Origin: Thiocapsa roseilacustris
GTDB lineage: Bacteria > Pseudomonadota > Gammaproteobacteria > Chromatiales > Chromatiaceae
Direction of reading: 5' to 3'
DNA length: 64,000 nt
Assembly (NCBI RefSeq): GCF_041903755.1
Contig: NZ_JBBWVE010000021.1
Location: 48,411-112,410, forward strand
Shown one piece after another: positions 45,251 through 54,251 of the stretch. The notes under the pieces are model-generated. The model was not told the origin of the DNA. It made no database searches and worked only from the letters and a program-made list of their open reading frames with translations. Position numbers and translations under genes: made by a program. The stretch's first letter is position 1; the number at the start of each line of letters is the position of its first letter.

Positions 45251-45336
45251 TAAACCGCGTCCCCCACCAAGCGTACGGTGTCTACCGAGGATTCGTTATC
45301 GACCGAACCGGCGGGCGACACTCGGGACGCGGTTTA
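45251..45336. repeat. TAAACCGCGTC inverted-repeat element, copy 1
   Basis: Ends TAAACCGCGTCCC and GGGACGCGGTTTA are perfect inverted repeats with a ~60-bp variable interior. The last three bases on the plus strand are the fabA stop codon (TAA on the minus strand). Copies 2 and 3 are at 54018-54115 and 56523-56607. Confidence 0.8.
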
Positions 45337-45849
45337 GAAGCCCTCGGTCGAGGTGAAGAGACCCACCCTCAGATCCTTGGCCGTGTAAATCGTGCGCCCG
45401 TCCACCTGCACCACGCCGTCGCCGATGCCGAGCACCAGCTTGCGCGAGATGACCCGCTTCATGTCGATGTGGTAGGTGACCTTGCTCGCGGTCGGGAGCA
45501 CCTGTCCGGTGAACTTCACCTCGCCGACCCCGAGTGCACGCCCGTGCCCCGGGTTGCCGATCCAGGCCAGATAGAAGCCGACGAGCTGCCAGAGTGCATC
45601 CAGACCCAGACACCCCGGCATAACCGGGTCGCCGGGAAAATGGCACTGAAAGAACCAGAGCTCAGGCTTGATATCCAGCTCGGCCAGGATCTCGCCCTTG
45701 CCGTTGGCGCCGCCGAAATCGGCGATGCGCAGTACGCGATCCATCATCAGCATGTTCGGCACAGGCAGTTGGGCATTGCCCGGACCGAACATCTCGCCGT
45801 GTCCGCAGGCGAGGAGCGCGTCGCGGTCGAAGGAGGCTTCTTTAGTCAT
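45334..45849 (-). CDS. fabA: 3-hydroxydecanoyl-ACP dehydratase/isomerase
   Basis: A 171-aa hot-dog-fold enzyme that makes the cis-3 double bond in anaerobic unsaturated fatty-acid synthesis. The active-site His is in QCHFPGDPVMPG and the Asp in LGLDALWQLVGF; the length equals the family norm (~171). It is cytoplasmic. fabB, often adjacent in other Gammaproteobacteria, is not in the neighbourhood. Its stop codon lies inside a dispersed repeat. Confidence 0.95.
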   Translation of the reverse strand: MTKEASFDRDALLACGHGEMFGPGNAQLPVPNMLMMDRVLRIADFGGANGKGEILAELDIKPELWFFQCHFPGDPVMPGCLGLDALWQLVGFYLAWIGNPGHGRALGVGEVKFTGQVLPTASKVTYHIDMKRVISRKLVLGIGDGVVQVDGRTIYTAKDLRVGLFTSTEGF

Positions 45850-45994
45850 TTGGGGTGATGTCCTGTGTGTCTTGCGGTTCCAGTGTTTAGGGAGCTTCCT
45901 GCCTCCAGCCTCCAGCGTCGTTAGAGGTCGTCGGGTGGCATTGACTGCTCGGGGCGCAGTGAGTCTTGACGCGGCCCGTGTTCGAGTCGAGCAT

Positions 45995-46034
45995 CGACTG
46001 GCGACTGGCGACTGGCGACTGGCGACTGGCGACT
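45995..46034. repeat. 7-bp tandem repeat (CGACTGG)
   Basis: Five full CGACTGG units plus CGACT occupy 45995-46034, ending 4 bp before the proS stop. It is in the 188-bp gap between fabA and proS. Confidence 0.9.
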
Positions 46035-46037
46035 GAA

Positions 46038-47759
46038 TCAGCCCGCCTGTAGCCGCGCCGACATCCAGCCGACGATCTCCTCGATCTGAATGAGCTGCGT
46101 CTCGCTGTCGTTGCGGCCCTTATATTCGACCTGGCCGTCGTCAAGCGACTTGTCGCCGACCACGATCCGATGCGGGATGCCGATCAGCTCCATGTCGGCG
46201 AACATGACGCCGGGGCGGGCGTCGCGATCGTCGAGCAGGACATCGACCCCGGCCTGCTTGAGATCCGCGTAGAGCTGATCCGTCGCCTCGCGAACCCGAT
46301 AGGACTTGCCGAGCTTCATCGGGAGGAGGGCGACTTGGAAGGGTGCGATCGGTGCCGGCCAAGAGATGCCGCGTTCGTCGTGATGCTGCTCGATCGCCGC
46401 GGCGACCACACGTGAGACCCCGATGCCGTAACAGCCCATGGTCAGGGTCGTCGCACGGCCGTCTTCGCCGAGCACGTTCGCCTTCATGGCTTGGCTGTAC
46501 TTGCGCCCGAGCTGGAAGATGTGTCCGACCTCGATCCCGCGCGCGATGCGGAGATGGCCCGATCCATCCGGGCTCGGGTCGCCGTCGATCACGTTGCGCA
46601 GATCGGCGACCTCGGGAAGCGGCAGATCACGCCCCCAATTGAGACCGAACCAGTGCTTGCCGTCCTGATTGGCGCCGGCGCTGAAATCGCCGGTCACGGC
46701 GACGGTACGATCCACGATGCAGGGGATCGGCAGATCCTTCGGACCGAGCGATCCGGGACCGGCGCCGATCGCCTCGCGGATCTCGGCTTCCGTTGCCATG
46801 CGCAGCGGCGCGGCGACCCCTGGCAGCTTTTCGGCCTTGAGGACGTTGAGCTCATGATCGCCGCGGACCAGCAGGGCGATCAGGACGGACGTGCTTTCGG
46901 CGGAGGCGGCGACCACCAGGGTCTTGACCGTGCGCTCGATCGGCTGAGCAAACTGTTCGACCAGATCTGCGATGGTGCGTGCGTTCGGGGTGTCGACCAA
47001 GCGCGCGGTCTCCTGCGGTGCCGGGGCGGCGTCGGCCAAGGCAAGGGCCTCGGCCAGCTCGACGTTGGCCGCGTAGTCGCTGCTGTCGGAGAAGGCGATG
47101 GCGTCCTCGCCAGAGTCCGCCAGCACATGGAATTCGTGCGAGGCGTTGCCGCCCATGCTGCCGGTGTCGGCTTGCACAGGGCGGAAATCGAGCCCACAGC
47201 GGCTGAAGATTCGGCTGTAGGCCCCGTGCATCTGTCGGTAGGTGTCTTCGAGCGAGGCGTCGTCGAGATGGAAGGAGTAGGCATCCTTCATCAGGAACTC
47301 GCGGGCGCGCATCACGCCGAAACGCGGCCGAATTTCGTCGCGGAATTTGGTCTGGATCTGATAGAAGTTGATCGGGAGCTGCTTGTAGCTCTTCAGCTCG
47401 TTGCGGGCGAGATCCGTGATGATCTCCTCATGTGTCGGGCCGAAGCAGAAGTCGCGCTGATGGCGGTCGCGAAGACGCAGCAGCTCCGGGCCGTAGTGGT
47501 CCCAACGGCCGGACTCCTGCCACAGCTCGGCCGGTTGCACCGCCGGCATGGAAACCTCCAAGGCACCGGCGCGGTCCATTTCATCGCGGACGATACCTTC
47601 GACCTTGCGCAGGACGCGCAGCCCCATCGGCAGCCAGGTGTAGAGTCCGGCCGCGAGCTTGCGGATCATGCCGGCGCGCAGCATCAGGCGATGACTGGCG
47701 ATCTCCGCGTCGGACGGGGTCTCTTTGAGGGTTTGGATCGGGAACTGAGAGGTGCGCAT
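46038..47759 (-). CDS. proS: Prolyl-tRNA synthetase, bacterial type
   Basis: A 573-aa class II synthetase that charges tRNA-Pro. Motif 2 region (KFRDEIRPRFGVMRAREFLM), motif 3 (GCYGIGVSRVVAAAIEQ) and the inserted YbaK-like editing domain (about residues 225-400) give the usual bacterial architecture and length. The ATG at 47759 (MRTSQFPIQTLKETP) is the canonical start; a longer frame adds a non-conserved tail. Single gene, divergent from the PilZ gene. Confidence 0.96.
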   Translation of the reverse strand: MRTSQFPIQTLKETPSDAEIASHRLMLRAGMIRKLAAGLYTWLPMGLRVLRKVEGIVRDEMDRAGALEVSMPAVQPAELWQESGRWDHYGPELLRLRDRHQRDFCFGPTHEEIITDLARNELKSYKQLPINFYQIQTKFRDEIRPRFGVMRAREFLMKDAYSFHLDDASLEDTYRQMHGAYSRIFSRCGLDFRPVQADTGSMGGNASHEFHVLADSGEDAIAFSDSSDYAANVELAEALALADAAPAPQETARLVDTPNARTIADLVEQFAQPIERTVKTLVVAASAESTSVLIALLVRGDHELNVLKAEKLPGVAAPLRMATEAEIREAIGAGPGSLGPKDLPIPCIVDRTVAVTGDFSAGANQDGKHWFGLNWGRDLPLPEVADLRNVIDGDPSPDGSGHLRIARGIEVGHIFQLGRKYSQAMKANVLGEDGRATTLTMGCYGIGVSRVVAAAIEQHHDERGISWPAPIAPFQVALLPMKLGKSYRVREATDQLYADLKQAGVDVLLDDRDARPGVMFADMELIGIPHRIVVGDKSLDDGQVEYKGRNDSETQLIQIEEIVGWMSARLQAG

Positions 47760-48081
47760 CGGCAGGTCTATCGGCGGCGTAAAGGCGCGGAGTGTATGGT
47801 TCAATCAGTATCGAAACAACCGCGGGATGATCTGCTGGATGGTTGGAAGTCGCCGGATAGATCCGGAAGGCGTCGATGCGGGGTCTCGATGCGGCTTTGT
47901 GCTCGATCTCGGAGCGCCCGAGATATACTTAGCGATCACTTCGGGAAACCTCGGCCAACCCCATGTCTCGTGCGCCGTACGGATGTGTCGCTCTTTTTCG
48001 GGGGCGTCTCCTTTGGCGTCGGCAACCCCGACACTGTCGCGATCCGAAGGCATCTCGGGTCGGATTCGATTCGAGTGTGAA
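47760..48081. other. Shared upstream region of proS and the PilZ gene
   Basis: This 322-bp stretch separates two divergent genes. A plus-strand frame runs through it into the PilZ gene, but its composition is not protein-like and homology-type sequence begins only after 48082. No clear promoter or RNA structure was identified. Confidence 0.4.
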
Positions 48082-49137
48082 ATGACAGAACGATCAGAGG
48101 ATTGCAGTCCAATCCACAGGGCGTCGGTCGCGAATCGGCGCACTCAGCGCCGCATTTCCGTGCACATCCCGATCGAGATCTTCCTTCCGAAACTCACCGA
48201 GCCGATCACCGCGATGAATCAGGACATTTCCTGGGGCGGCGCCCAGTTCGTCGTCGCCGTGCCGCTCGCTTCCTTGACCGGGACGCTCCGCTTGATGTTT
48301 CCCTGGATAGGAAAGGAGAAGGTTTCAATCGACGCGGAGGTCGTGCGGGCGCAGCGGCTGGAGTCCGGCCATCACCAGGTCGCGGTGCGGTTCGCGAGCC
48401 TCTCGCCCCGAAGCCAAGCTCGGTTGGAAAAGCTTCTGAAGATGCTCGATGCGGCGGACGACTCGACCGTCCGAGACGCAGATGCGCTGGTGCGCGAGCT
48501 CGAGGTTGTGGTCGAGGACGCCGCAGCGATGCGCGAGATGCTCGAGCAGATCGCGGCCGGCCGTCTCAGCATTACCGTCTTCGATGCCTACGAGGCTGGC
48601 CAGAGCATCCGTCTCTCCATTCGCGGGGCGGATGGTCTACCCGGCCTTCGGTTGCGCGCACGGGTGCGCGAGGTCGAGCGGGTGAAGATGGATGGATTTG
48701 CCCAATCGGAGCTCTTCGGTCTCGAGCTCGGATTCGAGCATCCGACACCTGCGATCAAGACATTCGTCGACCTCTTGATCGAGCAGCTTCCGCCGGTGTG
48801 GAAAGATCCCAAGTCCAGCTTTGCGGGTGCCCCGGATTGGCTGCGCGCGATGCATCTCGCCCGACCAACGGAAGATCTCGCGCTTGATGATCACGGCGAC
48901 GTTTCGATCCTGGAGTCGCGCTTTCCCGGCGCCTTGAAAAGCCTTCGCTTGGTGTGGGGAGACCCCGAGGCGTTCGATCTCGCGTTCCAGGAACTGACGC
49001 TGGGCAATCGGGTCGAGCCGGGAGGCTGGCCGGAGGATGCCTGGGACGAGCTGGGTTTTCTCCAAGACATTCATGACTGCGTCTACGGTCTCCCTGGAAC
49101 CAGACTGAGCCGTTTACGCCCGACGCGTTGCCGTTGA
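48082..49137 (+). CDS. PilZ domain protein
   Basis: A 351-aa protein. Residues ~15-115 carry a PilZ-type c-di-GMP-binding pattern: an Arg-rich NRRTQRR, then the (D/N)xSxGG motif as MNQDISWGGAQF. The remaining ~235 residues contain a second beta-rich segment (IRLSIRGADGLPGLRLRARV) that may be a degenerate PilZ/YcgR-like module, and a helical tail. It should respond to cyclic di-GMP. Start at 48082 because the upstream frame lacks conserved sequence. It is not near motility genes here. Confidence 0.75.
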   Translation: MTERSEDCSPIHRASVANRRTQRRISVHIPIEIFLPKLTEPITAMNQDISWGGAQFVVAVPLASLTGTLRLMFPWIGKEKVSIDAEVVRAQRLESGHHQVAVRFASLSPRSQARLEKLLKMLDAADDSTVRDADALVRELEVVVEDAAAMREMLEQIAAGRLSITVFDAYEAGQSIRLSIRGADGLPGLRLRARVREVERVKMDGFAQSELFGLELGFEHPTPAIKTFVDLLIEQLPPVWKDPKSSFAGAPDWLRAMHLARPTEDLALDDHGDVSILESRFPGALKSLRLVWGDPEAFDLAFQELTLGNRVEPGGWPEDAWDELGFLQDIHDCVYGLPGTRLSRLRPTRCR

Positions 49138-49370
49138 GTTCGGTAAGGTCGACCCGGCGGCTCGAATCCGTGCCGAGCTGTAGACCAAAGTACAAATGTC
49201 CCGAGTCTATCTGGATAGAGATGCCCCTCACGGCAGGGGGACCGGCTCCCCATAGCTCGCGGGGTGCTATGCGTCGAGACAAGGATCGACCGTCTTGAGC
49301 GTTAACGGCTCGGACGTGGGCTACGCAAGGACTTCGTCCGCCGGCTATTCGACCACTCTCGCGAGCGCGA

Positions 49371-49694
49371 TCAATCGGGCGTTGCGCTGCGCCGGCAGGG
49401 CGACCGGACGAGACGCCACACCTGGTGAACCAGCCACAGTGTGGCGACACCAATCACGGCCCACTGCAACAGGCCGGTCGTTCCGGCGCCACCCCCGACG
49501 TTTTGACCGAACCGGTCGGCCGCCTGCCAGCAACCCACCTGCGCGGCGCACAGCGCAAGCACCAGCAGCCAACGGCCGACGGTCTTGGCGGGTGCGGGCT
49601 GACGCAGGCTCGTGCGCGCCATGACGACCAGTGCCACCAGCGCACCGCCGCCGAGCAGCAGGAAGGAGAAGGGAATGATGAACAGCAGCTCCAT
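49371..49694 (-). CDS. Small inner-membrane protein, unknown function
   Basis: A 107-aa protein with three hydrophobic segments: LLFIIPFSFLLLGGGALVAL, WLLVLALCAAQVGCW and LLQWAVIGVATLWLVHQVW, ending in a basic tail. Position 70 bp downstream of a secreted-protein gene on the same strand suggests co-transcription. No family recognised. Confidence 0.6.
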   Translation of the reverse strand: MELLFIIPFSFLLLGGGALVALVVMARTSLRQPAPAKTVGRWLLVLALCAAQVGCWQAADRFGQNVGGGAGTTGLLQWAVIGVATLWLVHQVWRLVRSPCRRSATPD

Positions 49695-49763
49695 TGGCGG
49701 GATCGATGCTCCGGTAACTGGCTATCGCGACTGCACCTGATGGTCTCGTGGGTCACCCGGGAA

Positions 49764-51407
49764 TCAGTTGCCACCCGTCGCGGCCTTGGCAGGGCCGAAC
49801 AACTCGGCGTAGCGCCCCTCGCTCCACGGCACTCCCCAGCGCCCCGGCTCGGTCAGGTGCCGGTGATAGCAATGCTCGCCATCAAAGAGCATCAGCGGTG
49901 CTTCCTCGTATCTCACGACCAGCGCGGTGCCGTCCTCAGTCCAACGCACCGCCAGTCCGCCAAGGGTCCAAGAGGCGCCATCCCCATCGTTGAAGGCCGA
50001 CTCGGCGATGGCTTCCACACCGACCAGCACCAGGTTAGGCGCCGGTTCTCGCGGCAGACCGAAGGCGTCGGCACGGGCCGCCGGCGGATGGGTCCGTTCC
50101 TGGAAACGCCCTGGCGTATCGGTCCGATTGTAGAGCCAACAGGCCGCCTTGAGCGGCGTGTCAGGCCCATTGTAGTGCTCTGCCGACACGGGCCCTTGGG
50201 CGTCGGGGGTTTGCTTGGCGGGCTGGATCTCCAGCGCGGGGTCGGCGGGGACTTGGTTGATCCGAAAGACTGATGCCCTCGGATCCGCGGGGACGAGCAG
50301 CCAAGCGGAAATGCCGTCGTCGAAGAGCCGCGGCCGCAGGGCCGCGGTGGCTTGGCCCTGGGGCGTCGGCGACGGTGCGTCATGGATCGGCTCGGCGTTC
50401 TCCGGGCTTGGCCCCTGCCCGTCCTCGTGGCAGTCGCCACCTCCAAGGCCTGATAGCTCCACCAGCTTATCCAACCGGAAGGCGCCGGTGGCCACCTCGA
50501 CGCGGAGCACTTGCAGCGTCCGATCGACCTTCATACAGCCGCAGCTCCCATAGCGCTCGGGCTCGATGTCCGAAGTCTCATCCTCCTCGTCCACGATGGT
50601 GAGCACGCCGCCCTCATAGGAGTAGCGCAGCTCGTTGTCGGTGCAGTAACAGCCGAGTCCAACGGTGGTCGAGCACATCACGACTTCGGTGGCGACGTAG
50701 AGCGGATCCTGTACCGCACCCGGACGGAGGAAGATCCAATCGCGAGGGTCGGTGAATCCGGGGGCACCAGACCCTTCCATCTCGATCACGTAGAGATCGG
50801 GCGGTCCGCTCAAGCGGCGAACCAAGAGGCTGAAGGGGTCTGGGCCGCAGTCCGTGTAGAGATCAGTCAGCAGACCCTCGGCCCCGGTGATCGCCACCCG
50901 CTCCTCGCCGGCAATCTCCAAGACGGCCTCCCGGATGTGAATCGAAAAGGCCGGGGCCCTGCCCTGCCGCAACAGGGGCAGCGGTTGCAGCGAAAAAGGC
51001 CATACCACGCCCCCAGCTTCCGAACGCCACTCTCCGGCGATGCGACCCTCGCCGTCCAACTGGCCGGTAAAGCGCCCGATGATCGCCCCCGTCTCTTCCG
51101 CTCGCTCCAAAAGCCGTACCTGATCCCCTTGGCTCCCGTCATCCGCGATGTGGAGCGCCGAAAAGTCGAAGCGATTCGCGACCGCGTCATACTGGCCCGT
51201 GTCGTCCAGGTAGTACCAGGCGGTCGGGTCGTCTGGCCAGCGACCCTGGCGGATCAGCAGGGTGATGGGGCGATCGCCGATGGCTCCGGCATAGGCCGCG
51301 AAACAGCCGTCCCCGAGCAGGCGCGAGAGCAGCCCGTCCGCTGCGGGCAGACTGGCGGTGCCGAGCAAGCCGGCGAAGAGGAGCAAACCGGCAATCGCCT
51401 TCGTCAT
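49764..51407 (-). CDS. Secreted protein, unknown function
   Basis: A 547-aa exported protein: signal peptide MTKAIAGLLLFAGLLGTA, cleavage near LPA-AD. The mature part has several Cys residues (GDGCFAAYAG, CSTTVGLGCYCTD, GSCGCMKV) and repeated W/Y-rich beta segments, e.g. DDPTAWYYLDDTGQYDAVAN. No enzymatic motif is recognised. It is followed on the same strand by the small membrane protein at 49371. Confidence 0.65.
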   Translation of the reverse strand: MTKAIAGLLLFAGLLGTASLPAADGLLSRLLGDGCFAAYAGAIGDRPITLLIRQGRWPDDPTAWYYLDDTGQYDAVANRFDFSALHIADDGSQGDQVRLLERAEETGAIIGRFTGQLDGEGRIAGEWRSEAGGVVWPFSLQPLPLLRQGRAPAFSIHIREAVLEIAGEERVAITGAEGLLTDLYTDCGPDPFSLLVRRLSGPPDLYVIEMEGSGAPGFTDPRDWIFLRPGAVQDPLYVATEVVMCSTTVGLGCYCTDNELRYSYEGGVLTIVDEEDETSDIEPERYGSCGCMKVDRTLQVLRVEVATGAFRLDKLVELSGLGGGDCHEDGQGPSPENAEPIHDAPSPTPQGQATAALRPRLFDDGISAWLLVPADPRASVFRINQVPADPALEIQPAKQTPDAQGPVSAEHYNGPDTPLKAACWLYNRTDTPGRFQERTHPPAARADAFGLPREPAPNLVLVGVEAIAESAFNDGDGASWTLGGLAVRWTEDGTALVVRYEEAPLMLFDGEHCYHRHLTEPGRWGVPWSEGRYAELFGPAKAATGGN

Positions 51408-51709
51408 GGATTCGACCCCTAGGGTTTAAGAACAGTGCGCATCCCGGACGACCGCGGCAACGGTGTCGTGGCAAACAGAGGCTAACAGAGAGGCTGACAG
51501 GGACAGACCACGGTTATGCCTGCCGACCTGGAGGCTAACAGGGACAGACCACGGTTATGCCTGCCGACCTGGAGCCTTTCCTTGCATCCCCGTGATACAA
51601 CACCAAGTCCGAGGACAGCATGGCCGCGCATCGCTTGACCAGCTACACCGATCGCGGTAACTTCGACCGCTTTTGAACCATTTCTCAGGACTGATCGGAG
51701 GTCACCGAG
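51408..51709. other. Upstream region of ilvB with repeats
   Basis: This 302-bp stretch holds the 41-bp tandem repeat (51491-51572) and the ilvB ribosome-binding site (GGAGG near 51698). An ilv leader peptide rich in branched-chain codons was looked for and not found. Confidence 0.4.
51491..51572. repeat. 41-bp tandem duplication with a GGGACAGACCACGGTT motif
   Basis: Units 51491-51531 and 51532-51572 differ at one base. Each contains GGGACAGACCACGGTT. A related motif (GGGACAGAACACGGTT) occurs at 62507, downstream of the DGR. The motif resembles sequences that often flank IS200-like or REP-associated transposases. Confidence 0.8.
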
Positions 51710-53497
51710 GTGGCACTGTCTGAAGCGCAACCCGATGGGGCCGAACCGGGGCGGCCGGAGCGGAGTGGTGTCGAGCTGAGCGGCGCCGAGATCGTCATTC
51801 AGGCGCTCGCCGACGAGGGCGTCGAGTTCGTCTTCGGCTATCCCGGCGGCGCGGTGCTGCACATCTACGACGCCCTGTTTCGGCAGGAGTCCGTTAAACA
51901 TATCTTGGTGCGTCACGAGCAGGGCGCCTCGCACGCCGCGGACGGCTACGCGCGTGCGACCGGCAAGTGCGGCGTCTGTCTGGTGACGTCAGGCCCCGGT
52001 GCGACCAACGCGGTCACCGGGATCGCGACCGCCTATATGGATTCCATCCCAATGGTGATCCTGACCGGCCAGGTGCCCACCCCGGTCATCGGCAGCGATG
52101 CCTTCCAAGAGGTCGACACGGTTGGCATCACCCGGCCCTGCGTAAAGCACAACTTCCTGGTCAAGGACGTGCGCGATCTCGCGGTCACCATCCGCAAGGC
52201 CTTCTATATCGCGACGAGCGGTCGGCCCGGACCCGTGGTGGTCGATATCCCGAAGGACGTGACGGATCCGAACATCAAGATCCCGTACCACTATCCGCGC
52301 GACGTGAAGATGCGCTCGTACAACCCGGTGCTCAAGGGGCATCCGGGGCAGATCCGCAAGGCTGTGGATCTGATCCGCCAAGCCAAGCGGCCGGTCTTCT
52401 ACACCGGCGGCGGCGTGGTGCTCGGCGAGGCATCGGCGCAGTTGACGGATTTCGTCCGCATGACCGGTTTTCCCGTCACCAGCACCCTGATGGGGCTCGG
52501 CGCCTATCCGATGACCGATCCGCAGTTCATCGGCATGCTCGGGATGCACGGCACCTACGAGGCGAACATGGCGATGCACGAGACCGATGTCTTGATCGCC
52601 ATCGGCGCGCGCTTCGACGATCGGGTCACCGGCAAGATCGAGCACTTCTGCCCGCATGCGACCATTATCCATGTCGACGTGGATCCTTCCTCGATCTCCA
52701 AGAACGTGAAGGTCCATGTCCCGATCGTGGGGCAGGTGGCCAACGTGCTCTCCGATATGCTCAAGGTCTATCGCGAGCTGCCCCCGCGCTCCGACGAGCA
52801 GCCGGTTGCCGACTGGTGGGCCAAGATCGCCGAGTGGCGTGCGGTGGACTGCATGCGCTACGACCGCAACAGCACCGCCATCAAGCCGCAGTTCGCGGTG
52901 GAAACACTCTACAAGGTAACCAACGGCGATCTCTATCTGACCTCGGACGTGGGTCAGCATCAGATGTTTGCCGCCCAGTTCTATCCGTTCGACAAGCCGC
53001 GGCGTTGGATCAACTCGGGCGGACTCGGTACGATGGGGTTCGGCCTACCCGCGGCGATGGGCGTGCAATTGGCGTTTCCGGATGCGCAGGTTGCCTGTAT
53101 CTCCGGGGAGGCGAGTATCCTCATGTGCATCCAGGAGCTGGCTACTTGCCTTCAGTACGAGCTGCCCGTGAAGGTGATCCTGCTCAACAACGGCTACATG
53201 GGCATGGTGCGGCAGTGGCAGGAGTTCTTCTACGAAAGCCGCTATTCGAACTCCTATGTCGACGCCCTGCCGGACTTCGTGAAGCTCGCCGAGAGCTTCG
53301 GACATGTCGGCATGCGCGTCGACCGGCCGGCCGATCTGGAGGCCGCGATGACCGAGGCATTCGCGATGAAGAACCGTCTCGTGTTCATGGACGTCATCGT
53401 GGATCCGACTGAAAACGTCTATCCGATGATCGCCGCCGGCAAGGGCCACCACGAGATGCACCTGGCGCCGAGTCTGTCGGATCGCGAGCTGGCCTAG
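51710..53497 (+). CDS. ilvB: Acetolactate synthase, large catalytic subunit
   Basis: A 595-aa ThDP- and FAD-dependent enzyme making acetolactate or acetohydroxybutyrate, the first common step of valine, leucine and isoleucine synthesis. VFGYPGGAVLHIYDAL, the ThDP Glu in VRHEQGASHAADGYARATG, TSGPGATNAVTGIATAY and NNGYMGMVRQWQEFFY are characteristic. The metal-binding GD motif appears as SGEASILMCIQEL, where Glu stands at the usual Asp position. GTG start with GGAGG upstream. It is first in ilvB-ilvN-ilvC. Confidence 0.95.
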   Translation: MALSEAQPDGAEPGRPERSGVELSGAEIVIQALADEGVEFVFGYPGGAVLHIYDALFRQESVKHILVRHEQGASHAADGYARATGKCGVCLVTSGPGATNAVTGIATAYMDSIPMVILTGQVPTPVIGSDAFQEVDTVGITRPCVKHNFLVKDVRDLAVTIRKAFYIATSGRPGPVVVDIPKDVTDPNIKIPYHYPRDVKMRSYNPVLKGHPGQIRKAVDLIRQAKRPVFYTGGGVVLGEASAQLTDFVRMTGFPVTSTLMGLGAYPMTDPQFIGMLGMHGTYEANMAMHETDVLIAIGARFDDRVTGKIEHFCPHATIIHVDVDPSSISKNVKVHVPIVGQVANVLSDMLKVYRELPPRSDEQPVADWWAKIAEWRAVDCMRYDRNSTAIKPQFAVETLYKVTNGDLYLTSDVGQHQMFAAQFYPFDKPRRWINSGGLGTMGFGLPAAMGVQLAFPDAQVACISGEASILMCIQELATCLQYELPVKVILLNNGYMGMVRQWQEFFYESRYSNSYVDALPDFVKLAESFGHVGMRVDRPADLEAAMTEAFAMKNRLVFMDVIVDPTENVYPMIAAGKGHHEMHLAPSLSDRELA

Positions 53498-53528
53498 ACC
53501 GCGTCCCGAGCGAAAGAGATCTTAAGAC

Positions 53529-54020
53529 ATGAGACATATCATTGCCGTGCTGCTGGAGAACGAGGCGGGCGCACTCTCGCGCGTCGCCGGACTCTTTTCG
53601 GCCCGTGGCTACAATATTGAATCACTGACGGTCGCCCCGACCGACGATCCGACCCTCTCGCGGATGACCCTGGTCACCACCGGAAACGACGACGTGGTCG
53701 AGCAGATCAAGAAGCAGTTGAATAAGCTGATCGACACCGTGAAGCTGCTCGACCTCTCCGAGGGTCCGCACATCGAGCGCGAGATGATGATGATCAAGGT
53801 GCGCGCCGAGCGGCAGGACCGCGAGGAGCTCAAACGCCTGACCGAGATCTTTCGCGCCAAGATCATTGATGTGACCGATACCAGCTATGTGATCGAGTTG
53901 ACTGGGGCGTCCAAGAAACTGGACGCCTTCATCGACGCGGTTCCGGAAGGACTGATCGTCGAGGTCGTCCGCTCGGGGCCCACCGGCATCTCGCGCGGCG
54001 ACAAGGGCCTCACCATTTAA
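53529..54020 (+). CDS. ilvN: Acetolactate synthase, small regulatory subunit
   Basis: A 163-aa protein with an N-terminal ACT domain (HIIAVLLENEAGALSRVAGL, FSARGYNIESLTVAPT) and the conserved C-terminal half (ELTGASKKLDAFIDAV). It activates the large subunit and confers valine feedback inhibition. It lies 31 bp downstream of ilvB. The stop codon TAA is the first triplet of a dispersed TAAACCGCGTC repeat. Confidence 0.95.
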   Translation: MRHIIAVLLENEAGALSRVAGLFSARGYNIESLTVAPTDDPTLSRMTLVTTGNDDVVEQIKKQLNKLIDTVKLLDLSEGPHIEREMMMIKVRAERQDREELKRLTEIFRAKIIDVTDTSYVIELTGASKKLDAFIDAVPEGLIVEVVRSGPTGISRGDKGLTI

Positions 54021-54115
54021 ACCGCGTCTTCGTGCGACCCACCTTGAGACAGGTGCCGGTCTCCTGTCCGCTCGGTATGGCGCGTGTCCGTCGCCTCTGT
54101 GGCGGACGCGGTTTA
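54018..54115. repeat. TAAACCGCGTC inverted-repeat element, copy 2
   Basis: A 98-bp element with 11-bp perfect inverted ends (TAAACCGCGTC at 54018, GACGCGGTTTA ending 54115) between ilvN and ilvC. It starts with the ilvN stop codon. A half copy, TAGACCGCGTCCCGAG, follows at the ilvB stop (53495). Confidence 0.8.
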
Positions 54116-54251
54116 AGTATTCAATCATTTTCCTGGATTGAGCGGCTTGCGCGGTTGCGGTTCATAGTCCCGGGTCGGGTCTGAGTGAGTGCTTGAAGAC
54201 TTCTCGCCTCCCGATTCGCCTCATACTTCTCCATTTGAAGGATTCTACTCA

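Noticed and set aside
51491..51572. Possible CRISPR repeats
   Set aside because: Two directly adjacent 41-bp units with no spacers and no cas genes; a tandem duplication.
51573..51709. ilv attenuator leader peptide
   Set aside because: No short frame rich in Leu, Val and Ile codons and no alternative stem-loops ahead of ilvB could be supported.
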